NCBI RefSeq assembly: GCF_900110735.1
Contig: NZ_FOET01000005.1
Location: 124,001-188,000, forward strand
Source of the DNA: Streptomyces radiopugnans
GTDB taxonomy: Bacteria > Actinomycetota > Actinomycetes > Streptomycetales > Streptomycetaceae
Direction of reading: 5' to 3'
Length of the DNA: 64,000 bases
Shown here piece after piece: positions 1 through 6,451 of the stretch (positions are counted from its first letter, which is position 1; each line of letters opens with the position of its first letter). The notes below the pieces were generated by a model that did not search any database, was not told the DNA's origin, and was given only the letters and a program-made list of their open reading frames with translations. Made by a program: the position numbers and the translations under genes.

Positions 1-95
1 GGAACGGCGGTGACGGCGAGGGTCCCGGACAGGACCAGGACGACCGGGAGGACGAGGGCGAGAGTTCGGCCGATGCGGCGCGCTGCCTGATTCAC
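1..95 (-). CDS. N-terminus of a secreted or membrane-anchored protein (cut by window edge)
   Basis: A GTG start on the minus strand at position 95 opens a frame that runs off the window. About 31 residues are visible: a short basic start (two Arg), then a hydrophobic stretch of Leu/Val/Ala ending near Thr-Ala-Val, which is the shape of a Sec signal peptide or first membrane segment. A GAGGA ribosome-binding sequence lies about 9 bases upstream. It follows msiK in the same direction but is separated from it by a terminator-like hairpin, so it probably has its own promoter. The function cannot be read from this fragment. Confidence 0.6.
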   Translation of the reverse strand, partial: MNQAARRIGRTLALVLPVVLVLSGTLAVTAV

Positions 96-297
96 TGTGG
101 AGTCTTCCTCGCGAAGGACGGTATCGGGTGTCGGGAAGCCCGTTCCGGGGCGTTTGCGATGGTAGCGAGGAGTGGTGATTTGGCGACATTCGGTCACTCT
201 CGCGAGTGACGGAAAACCCCGTAGTCCCAGGTGCGGCGGTGTCCTCGTGTTGACGCGGACCGCGGGCGGCGCGGCCCCGGGAACCGCCGGACGACCG

Positions 298-336
298 GGG
301 GCCCGTACGCCCGCGGTTCGCGGAGGTACGGGCCCC
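298..336 (-). terminator. Hairpin terminator downstream of msiK
   Basis: The arms at 298-308 and 326-336 are perfectly complementary over 11 bp (GGGGCCCGTAC and its reverse complement) around a 17-nt loop. The hairpin lies about 70 bases beyond the msiK stop codon. There is no strong U-tract, which is usual for Streptomyces terminators. Confidence 0.6.
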
Positions 337-375
337 TTGCCGGCCGTTCGGAGGACGGCCGCTCAGCCGTCGACG

Positions 376-405
376 GCTCGGCCGTGCTCGGCCGTGCTCG
401 GCCGT
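376..405. repeat. Three exact 10-bp tandem copies abutting the msiK stop
   Basis: The unit GCTCGGCCGT occurs three times without interruption and ends directly against the msiK stop codon at 406. It lies between the gene and its hairpin terminator. No function is evident; slipped-strand duplication is the simplest explanation. Confidence 0.7.
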
Positions 406-1503
406 TCAGTCGGTCAGGCGCTCACCGGTGGAGGTGGAGAACACGTGGGCCTCACCGGCGCGCGGCACCACGTGGATGACCGCGCCCTTCTCCGGCACCT
501 CGCGGCCGCCGACGCGGACCACCAGGTCCTTCGCCTCGCCGCCGACCTGGGCGGTGCCGTAGACGTAACCGTCGGCGCCCAGTTCCTCGACGACGTTGAC
601 GGTGACGGCCAGACCGGCGTCGCTGCCCTCGCCCGCGATGTCCAGGTGCTCGGGACGGATACCGACCGTGACGGTCTTGTCGCCCTTGTTGGCGGCCTCG
701 GCGACGGCGTCGCGCTCGACCGGCACGATGCTGTTGCCGAACTTCACGCCGCCGTCGGCGATCGGCACCTCGACCAGGTTCATCGCCGGGGAGCCGATGA
801 AGCCCGCGACGAAGAGGTTGGCCGGCTTGTCGTACATGTGGCGCGGCGAGTCGATCTGCTGCAGCAGACCGTCCTTGAGCACCGCCACCCGGTCGCCCAT
901 GGTCATGGCCTCGGTCTGGTCGTGGGTGACGTAGACCGTGGTGATGCCCAGACGGCGCTGGAGGCCGGCGATCTGGGTGCGGGTCTGGACGCGGAGCTTG
1001 GCGTCGAGGTTCGACAGCGGCTCGTCCATGAGGAACACCTGCGGCTCGCGGACGATCGCGCGGCCCATCGCCACACGCTGCCGCTGACCGCCGGAGAGCG
1101 CCTTGGGCTTGCGGTCCAGGTACGGCTCCAGGTCCAGGATCTTCGCGGCGTCCTCGACCTTGGCGCGGATCTGGTCCTTCGGCACGCCCGCGATCTTCAG
1201 CGCGAAGCCCATGTTCTGGGCGACGGTCATGTGCGGGTAGAGCGCGTAGTTCTGGAACACCATGGCGATGTCCCGGTCCTTCGGCGGAAGGTGGGTGACA
1301 TCGCGGTCACCGATGCGGATGGCGCCGCCGTTGACGTCCTCCAGGCCCGCGAGCATGCGCAGGGAGGTGGACTTGCCGCAGCCGGAGGGGCCGACGAGGA
1401 CGAGGAACTCGCCGTCCTCGATCTCGATGTTCAGCTTGTCGACGGCGGGCTTGTCGCTGCCCGGGTAGATCCGGGTGGCGTTGTCGTACGTGACCGAGGC
1501 CAT
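406..1503 (-). CDS. msiK: MsiK-type multiple-sugar ABC transporter ATPase
   Basis: This 365-aa protein is an ATP-binding subunit of the MalK/UgpC type. Visible in order are Walker A (GPSGCGKST, about residues 38-46), the signature LSGGQ followed by QRVAMGRA, Walker B with the D-loop (FLMDEPLSNLD), the H-loop (YVTHDQTEAMT) and a C-terminal MalK-like regulatory region. In Streptomyces, MsiK is a stand-alone ATPase that energises several carbohydrate importers, including those for cellobiose, maltose and chito-oligosaccharides. Consistent with that, no permease or binding-protein gene lies next to it. The ATG at 1503 has a GGAG motif about 9 bases upstream. The gene is monocistronic, with a hairpin downstream. 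Confidence 0.93.
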   Translation of the reverse strand: MASVTYDNATRIYPGSDKPAVDKLNIEIEDGEFLVLVGPSGCGKSTSLRMLAGLEDVNGGAIRIGDRDVTHLPPKDRDIAMVFQNYALYPHMTVAQNMGFALKIAGVPKDQIRAKVEDAAKILDLEPYLDRKPKALSGGQRQRVAMGRAIVREPQVFLMDEPLSNLDAKLRVQTRTQIAGLQRRLGITTVYVTHDQTEAMTMGDRVAVLKDGLLQQIDSPRHMYDKPANLFVAGFIGSPAMNLVEVPIADGGVKFGNSIVPVERDAVAEAANKGDKTVTVGIRPEHLDIAGEGSDAGLAVTVNVVEELGADGYVYGTAQVGGEAKDLVVRVGGREVPEKGAVIHVVPRAGEAHVFSTSTGERLTD

Positions 1504-1568
1504 GGTCGGTTGTCTCCTTCACCGGCAGGAACGTGCCGGACGATCCGAGTAAAGGTCGTGTTCCACAT

Positions 1569-1586
1569 GTGTGAACCTGTGTGAAC
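1569..1586 (-). promoter_or_regulatory. Direct repeat in the msiK upstream region
   Basis: On the minus strand the octamer GTTCACAC occurs twice, spaced exactly 10 bp apart, at 1579-1586 and 1569-1576. This is 66-83 bases upstream of the msiK start. Same-face direct repeats in this position suggest a regulator site. The motif resembles PHO-box units (GTTCACC) but the spacing is 10 rather than 11, so PhoP is only one possibility. Confidence 0.35.
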
Positions 1587-1728
1587 GTGGGCTGACGGTA
1601 ACCCGCCGGGGGTTGTCTTGTCAGTACCTCCACGGTCACGAAAGGCTCCGGGCCGGCGCCGGGAAGTAGGTACACTGCACACTGCGTACGCGCCGAGGCC
1701 CCGCCGGTCCCGCGGCGCCGCCGCACAC

Positions 1729-1804
1729 GCCGCCTTAGCTCAGCTGGTAGAGCGCCGCTCTTGTAAAGCGAAGGTCGTCGGTTCGAACCCGACAGGCGGC
1801 TCCA
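1729..1804 (+). tRNA. tRNA-Thr (anticodon TGT)
   Basis: A complete cloverleaf can be folded by eye. The acceptor stem is GCCGCCT/AGGCGGC (1729-1735 with 1794-1800). The D stem is GCTC/GAGC. The seven-base anticodon loop CTTGTAA places TGT at 1762-1764, and the T arm contains GTTCGAACC. The discriminator T at 1801 is followed by an encoded CCA (1802-1804). The tRNA reads ACA codons. It is followed by a strong hairpin and by an integrase remnant, so this locus has served as a phage or ICE attachment site. Confidence 0.97.
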
Positions 1805-1818
1805 CGCCCGAACAGGGA

Positions 1819-1852
1819 AGAAGCCCCGAGCCGAGACCGGCTCGGGGCTTCT
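1819..1852 (+). terminator. Terminator after tRNA-Thr
   Basis: A 15-bp perfect stem (1819-1833 with 1838-1852, containing AGCCCCGAGCC) with a four-base AGAC loop starts 15 bases after the tRNA CCA end. It separates the tRNA from the integrase remnant. Confidence 0.85.
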
Positions 1853-1882
1853 GACATCCACAGGTGACATCAGCGAGGGCGG

Positions 1883-2095
1883 TCACCCGCGATCGAGGCG
1901 GCGCCTGAGCAGCCGGTCCATGTGGCTGATCGCCTCCCGCTGCGTGTCCTGCGCCACGTGCGTGTAGACGTCCATGGTGATGCTGATCTGGCTGTGGCCC
2001 AGGATCTCCATCACCACGCGGGGAGCCACCCCGGCCGCGGCGAGCGGCGTCGCGCAGCCGTGCCGGGCGTCGTGCGGCCGGATGCGCCGCAGGCC
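1883..2095 (-). pseudogene. C-terminal remnant of a tyrosine-recombinase integrase
   Basis: About 70 residues of an integrase catalytic domain survive in frame up to the stop at 1883. They include the HxxR box as HDARH, the GH of ILGHS, and the catalytic tyrosine in MDVYTH, spaced as in phage and ICE integrases. Upstream of about position 2095 the similarity stops abruptly and an unrelated MFS fragment begins on the other strand. The N-terminal two thirds, including the first catalytic arginine, are gone. The fragment lies about 80 bases from the 3' end of tRNA-Thr, the classical place for an integrase next to its attachment site. Confidence 0.85.
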
Positions 2096-2230
2096 GGCTC
2101 CTTCTCGCTCGGTGTCGCGGACGCCATGGGCGTCACGGCGGTCCTCACCCTCCTGGCGGCGGTGGTCGTCTTCTTCGTGTGGCCCCGCCGAGCCCGCCGC
2201 GCACCCGCGGGGACTCTCCGGGAGACATGA
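2096..2230 (+). pseudogene. C-terminal remnant of a major-facilitator transporter
   Basis: From about 2096 the plus strand encodes roughly 44 residues typical of the end of an MFS exporter: part of a loop, one complete membrane helix (AVLTLLAAVVVFFVW), then a basic cytoplasmic tail ending at the TGA in 2228-2230. No start codon or upstream helices remain. Upstream, the same frame reads antisense through the integrase fragment. The family call rests on the helix-plus-basic-tail pattern only. Confidence 0.55.
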
Positions 2231-2322
2231 CGGCCGGGCGCCGTACCGCGACCCCGGCTGGTAGGTTCCGGCGCGTCCGGATGCGGGAAGTCCCACATCA
2301 CGGCCGGGGGAAGGACGGGACG

Positions 2323-2583
2323 ATGGCACACGATCAGGCGGAGCGGGACGCGATCACGGTGGAGATCGGCTACGCCGTCGTCTCCGCGGCCCTCCTCGCG
2401 GGGGCGGTGTGGCTGGTCCTGGCGAGTCCGGTCCTCCTGTTCGGTGTGGAGGGCTCCGCCGCGAGGGCCGTCGCGGGCACCGCCACCGTCCTGGCAGCGG
2501 TCGTACTGCTGTGCCGGATCGTCGGCGTCCTGTGGGGTTTCGACACGCGGCGGCGGACGGGGCGGACGGACGGGGCCGGGTGA
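2323..2583 (+). CDS. Small two-helix membrane protein (DUF6332-like)
   Basis: This 86-aa protein starts at an ATG preceded by GGGGGAAGGA. A hydrophilic start (AERDAITVEIGY) is followed by two hydrophobic segments (about residues 17-37 and 48-68) and a basic Arg-rich tail. The start resembles small Streptomyces proteins I recall as DUF6332, but I cannot confirm that assignment. The next small membrane protein follows 91 bases downstream in the same direction, so the two may be co-transcribed. The longer frame from 2179 is not preferred because it lacks a ribosome-binding site. Confidence 0.7.
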   Translation: MAHDQAERDAITVEIGYAVVSAALLAGAVWLVLASPVLLFGVEGSAARAVAGTATVLAAVVLLCRIVGVLWGFDTRRRTGRTDGAG

Positions 2584-2674
2584 GGGCCTTCGCGTACCGG
2601 GTGGTCGCGGGCCCCGGCCCGGGACGTGACTTCCCGCCCGCCGAAGGGGCAGACGGGCACGGGGAGGTGATGCC

Positions 2675-2902
2675 GTGTCGTCTGAGAAGAGCTGGATGTT
2701 CCAGGCCCTCGGCTCCCTGTGCTGGGTCGTGGTGGGCGCGATCAACGTCGCGCTGGCGCTCCGCCCGGGCGGCGGTACGGGCCACTGGGCCATGGCGGCC
2801 ATCGCCTGCATCGGGGCGCTGAGCCTGGGAGGCGCGGCCTGGTCGGGGCGGCGGAGGGCCCGCGGTTCAGTGGCGGAGGAGCGGGAGAAGGAGCCCTGCT
2901 GA
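2675..2902 (+). CDS. Small two-helix membrane protein, unknown function
   Basis: This 75-aa protein starts at a GTG with GGGGAGG 7 bases upstream. Two hydrophobic segments (about residues 9-28 and 36-53) are followed by a charged C-terminal tail rich in Arg and Glu. It follows another small membrane protein. No family was recognised. Codon bias supports the frame as coding. Confidence 0.6.
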   Translation: MSSEKSWMFQALGSLCWVVVGAINVALALRPGGGTGHWAMAAIACIGALSLGGAAWSGRRRARGSVAEEREKEPC

Positions 2903-3141
2903 GGCGGGGCGGGCGGGTGCGGGCGGGGTGCGCAGCCCGTGGTCCGGCCCGGCTCGGCGCGGCCGGCCCGAGGCTGTGATGGAGCCGAGGCGGGGCCGCG
3001 CCGAGGCGGGGCCGTTCGGACCGGCCCGGGGCTGAATGCACGGTGTGGGCATACGCGCGTCGGCGGAGTGAAACCGTCCGGTAACCCCGTCGGCCCAGGC
3101 TCCTTCGGAGGTTTCCGCGCCCCCGACCAGAGGAGACGTCC

Positions 3142-4446
3142 GTGACCGTGCGCCGATCAGGCCGACTGGCGACCCTGCTGCTGTGCACCGCCCTCGCCGT
3201 CTCCGCCGCGCCCGCCCACGCGGGCCCTTCCGGCTCGTCCGCCCTGCCCTCCGTCACTCCCCGGGCCGAGACGGAGGCGCTGTACGACGACGAGGAGGGC
3301 GGCAACGCCGACGCCGACGACCCCGCCATCTGGCGCAACCCCGCCGACCCCGGCCGGAGCCTGGTCGTGGCCACGGCCAAGGAGGGCGGCCTGCGGGTCT
3401 ACGACCTCGACGCCCGCCGGATCCAGTCGGTCCCCGCGCCGCCGCCCGCCGCGCCCGGTGACGCACCCGGCCGCTTCAACAACGTCGACCTCCTGCACGG
3501 CCTGCGCCTGCCGGACGGGCGCGCCGACCTCGCCGTCGTCAGCGACCGGGGCCACGACCGGCTGCGCTTCCACCGCATCGACCGCGACCGGCCCGGCGGC
3601 CCGCTCACCGACGTCACCGACCCCGCGGCCGCCCCGGTCTTCTCGGCGGACCAGGAGGAGATCAACGAGGAGGAGACCGCCTACGGCCTGGCCACCTGGA
3701 CCGACCGTTCGACGGGCCGCTCGTACGCCCTGGTCAGCCGCAACAACCGCACCACCGTCGCCCTGCTGGAGATCGTCCCCCGCGCCGGCGGCACCGTCGG
3801 CTACCGCCGGGTCCGCACCCTGGACCTGCCCGCCTCCTTCCGCCTGCCGAACGGCGCCGTCTGGTCCCCGTGCGGTGAACCGGGTGAACTGCCGCAGGTC
3901 GAGGGCATGGTCGTCGACCCGGCGAACGGCATGCTCTACGCCGGGCAGGAGGACGTGGGGATCTGGCGGATGCGCGCCGACCTCACCGGCACGCCCGAAC
4001 TGATCGACAGGGTCCGCGAGTACGGCGTTCCGGCCGCGTACGACGAGGCGAGCGACGAGTGCCTGCCGGCCGGCGCCGACCCGGGCTACGGGGGCGAGCA
4101 CCTGGCCGCCGACGTCGAGGGCCTGACGCTGCTGACCGAACGCGACGGCGACGGATACGTGATCGCCTCCAGCCAGGGCGACGACACCTTCGCGCTCTAC
4201 GACCGCGAGCTCGGCGACGGCAACGAGTACGAGGGCGGCTTCCGCGTCACGGCCGCCTCGCGCACCCTCGACGGTTCCGAGGAGTGCGACGGCGCCGCCG
4301 TGCTGAACGCGCCGCTGGGGGCGCGGTATCCGGACGGCCTGCTCGTTGTCCAGGACGGGCGCGAGACTCCGGCCGAGGACGGCCGCGAGGCGACCGGATT
4401 CAAGTTCGTCGACCTCGCCGACGTCATGGACGCGGTGGACGACTGA
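3142..4446 (+). CDS. Secreted beta-propeller phytase
   Basis: This 434-aa protein starts at a GTG after GAGGAG. It has a Sec signal peptide (basic start, hydrophobic core, cleavage near AHA-G at about residue 28). The mature part matches the six-bladed 3-phytase fold. It has the acidic opening DDPAIW, NNVDLLHG, the SDRGHDR strand, the acidic cluster around EINEEET, VEGMVVD with YAGQED, and the late DVEGLT and SSQGDDTF blocks. These acidic residues bind the calcium ions that hold substrate phosphate in the family. The enzyme would release phosphate from phytate outside the cell. It is monocistronic and faces a PAS-ANTAR gene across a shared terminator. Phosphate control is plausible but not shown. 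Confidence 0.88.
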   Translation: MTVRRSGRLATLLLCTALAVSAAPAHAGPSGSSALPSVTPRAETEALYDDEEGGNADADDPAIWRNPADPGRSLVVATAKEGGLRVYDLDARRIQSVPAPPPAAPGDAPGRFNNVDLLHGLRLPDGRADLAVVSDRGHDRLRFHRIDRDRPGGPLTDVTDPAAAPVFSADQEEINEEETAYGLATWTDRSTGRSYALVSRNNRTTVALLEIVPRAGGTVGYRRVRTLDLPASFRLPNGAVWSPCGEPGELPQVEGMVVDPANGMLYAGQEDVGIWRMRADLTGTPELIDRVREYGVPAAYDEASDECLPAGADPGYGGEHLAADVEGLTLLTERDGDGYVIASSQGDDTFALYDRELGDGNEYEGGFRVTAASRTLDGSEECDGAAVLNAPLGARYPDGLLVVQDGRETPAEDGREATGFKFVDLADVMDAVDD

Positions 4447-4501
4447 GCCGCCCGGCCGTCGAGCCGGCCGGGTCCGGTCGGAACCGGCCGCGTCGCGGTC
4501 G

Positions 4502-4536
4502 CCGTGGCCGCCCCGAGCTCCCCGGGGCGGCCACGG
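4502..4536. terminator. Bidirectional terminator between phytase and PAS-ANTAR genes
   Basis: A perfect 14-bp stem (4502-4515 with 4523-4536, CCGTGGCCGCCCCG) with a 7-nt loop lies between the two convergent genes, next to the 3' end of the minus-strand gene. Confidence 0.75.
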
Positions 4537-4539
4537 TCG

Positions 4540-5403
4540 TCACCGGCCGTCGCAGTCGTCGGGGCCGCCGGGGCCGTCGGGTCCACCACGGCCGCCACGG
4601 CCGCCGGCGATCCGTCGCGGGGTGTCCGGCAGGAGGGGCCCCGGTGCGTCGGTCTCGGCCAGGCTCACCAGGCCCGCGGCTATGTCGCGGAGTTTGGTGT
4701 TGGTGCGCTGGGAGATGGTCACCAGGATCTGGAAGGCGTCCTCGGGGCCGCAGCGCCGCTCGGCCTGCACGATGCCGATGGCCTGGTCGATCGTCGCGCG
4801 GCTGCGCATGGCCCGTCTGAGCTGGGCCGCCTCCTGCTCCAGTTCCCGGTAGCGCCTGAGGTCGTACGCGGCCTGCGCCAGATGGCGCTCGTAACCGCGC
4901 TGGGCGACGGCGTTGTGGGTGCGGGCCGTCGGGGTGTCGGTGTGCCGGTAGGCGTGTTCGATGCGGGCCAGCTCCTCGTGGAAGCCGGTGACGTCCTCGA
5001 CGTGGTGCAGAAGTCCGGCGACCTCCCCGCCGGGGCTGAGAACGGGGCTGCTGACCGGGCTCCAGTACTTCTCGCGGAAGCCGGTGGGGCTGCCGGAGTA
5101 GGGCACGTCGTACTTCAGGACGGGCAGGGACTGGGCCGCCCCGGTCGTCAGGACACGCCGGAACAGGGCGTCCAGGTCGTGTATGCCGCCCCCGTCCGGG
5201 TCGTTGGGGTTGGCGGGATAGGCGTCGAAGACGTGCCGTCCGACCACCTCGTCCCGCTCGCGGAACGTAGCCTCCTCACAGGCGCGGTTGACCTCCACGA
5301 TCACCAGATCGGTGCTGAGCACCAGCAGGGGCGAGGTCGTGGCGCGGAATATGGCCTCGAAGTCGGCGGGGGACGGGGGAGACGGAGCCATATCTCTACT
5401 CAT
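4540..5403 (-). CDS. PAS-ANTAR RNA-binding regulator
   Basis: This protein is about 287 aa. Residues ~12-135 form a PAS sensor domain (start ADFEAIFRATTSPLLVL, then NRACEEAT). Next comes a helical linker with repeated charged residues. An ANTAR domain follows at about 190-245 (LRRAMRSRATIDQAIGIVQAE, then ILVTISQRTNTKLRDIAAGLV). ANTAR domains bind dual-hairpin RNA antiterminators, so the protein probably couples a sensed signal to transcription read-through. The C-terminus is a Gly-rich tail. The start is uncertain: ATGs at 5403 and 5391 both lie close to a GGAG, and the longest frame starts at 5430. No ANTAR target hairpin was found nearby. Confidence 0.82.
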   Translation of the reverse strand: MSRDMAPSPPSPADFEAIFRATTSPLLVLSTDLVIVEVNRACEEATFRERDEVVGRHVFDAYPANPNDPDGGGIHDLDALFRRVLTTGAAQSLPVLKYDVPYSGSPTGFREKYWSPVSSPVLSPGGEVAGLLHHVEDVTGFHEELARIEHAYRHTDTPTARTHNAVAQRGYERHLAQAAYDLRRYRELEQEAAQLRRAMRSRATIDQAIGIVQAERRCGPEDAFQILVTISQRTNTKLRDIAAGLVSLAETDAPGPLLPDTPRRIAGGRGGRGGPDGPGGPDDCDGR

Positions 5404-5672
5404 GCTCCAAGTCCGGCGTTCAATGCACACGGCCTCCGCGCGCGGTGCCGCCGCCGCGGCCCGCCGGGTCAGGGGGCTTCACGGCGGACCGCCGGACGGT
5501 CCATGGTGCCGGTGCGAGGAAGGCCGGAACGGTGCGGTCCGGAGGGAATGAGGCGGGAACGACACCTTTGGCTGGATCGTGCGGGTTGGGTGGTTGGCAT
5601 CCGGCCCACTCGGCAACAGACCAGTATCGAGCGGGCTCCCGGAGCCCGGCAGCCTACGTTCAGGAGCGCGCA

Positions 5673-6350
5673 GTGACACGTCGTACGACCATGACCGCGA
5701 TCGCCCTCGCGTCGGCCCTCCTCGTGGCGGCCTGCGGCGGGGCGGAGGGGGAGGAGGGAGCGGGAGGCGGCACGAGTACGGCCGCGACGTCCGACCGGTC
5801 CGAGGACGCCGGGCGGAGCACCACGCCCTCCGAGTCCGCCGGCACGTCCCCCTCCACCTCCTCGCCGCCGTCCTCGTCCCCGTCCGGGGGCGGGCCGGAG
5901 GGCGTGCTGCTGCGCGACACCTCCCGCAAGACGGGGGCCGCCCGGGACGCGGGCGTGAACGACTTCCCGGAACTGCGCGGGGTGCGGGTGGGAATCCACG
6001 AAACCTACGACCGGGTCGTCTTCGACTTCGACGAGGGCACCCCGCGGTTCGTCGCCGAGTACGTGGACACCCTCCACCAGGACGGCTCCGGTGAGGTCAT
6101 CCCCCTCAGGGGCGACCAGGACCTGAAGATCTCCTTCCTCCGGGCCGTGCCCGACCCCGACTTCGACGACGGCGGCAAGAACACCCCCGTCATCCGCGAA
6201 CTGCGGCTGGTGAGCTACTTCGAGGGCGAGACGCTCTTCGGCGTCGGCGTCGATCCCGAGGGCGGGGGCCGGGCGGGCTTCCGGGTGACCACGGGCAAGA
6301 ACAAGATCATCCTCGATGTGGCGCACAGGGCGGCGGGCTCGGCGGGCTGA
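5673..6350 (+). CDS. AMIN-like domain lipoprotein
   Basis: This 225-aa protein starts at a GTG with AGGAG upstream. The signal sequence ends in a lipobox (LLVAAC at about residues 16-21), so the mature protein should be lipid-anchored outside the membrane. A long Ser/Thr/Pro/Gly linker (about 25-75) leads to a compact C-terminal domain with VRVGIHETYDRVVFDF and a closing strand KIILDVAH. This pattern matches the AMIN-like beta domain of Streptomyces lipoproteins. Such domains are thought to bind cell-envelope polymers. The ligand is unknown. Confidence 0.78.
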   Translation: MTRRTTMTAIALASALLVAACGGAEGEEGAGGGTSTAATSDRSEDAGRSTTPSESAGTSPSTSSPPSSSPSGGGPEGVLLRDTSRKTGAARDAGVNDFPELRGVRVGIHETYDRVVFDFDEGTPRFVAEYVDTLHQDGSGEVIPLRGDQDLKISFLRAVPDPDFDDGGKNTPVIRELRLVSYFEGETLFGVGVDPEGGGRAGFRVTTGKNKIILDVAHRAAGSAG

Positions 6351-6451
6351 GGCGGCAGGGGCAGCCTCGGGGCAGCCGGAGGGACCGGAGCAACCGGGGC
6401 AGCCGGAGGAACCGGAGGAGCCGTGAAGCCCTCTGATGCCCTGGCCGGTGA

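Noticed and set aside
3067..3086. PHO-box-like direct repeat upstream of phytase
   Set aside because: GTTACC and GTTTCAC units are roughly 11 bp apart on the minus strand, but each unit matches the PHO consensus poorly, so I do not claim PhoP control.
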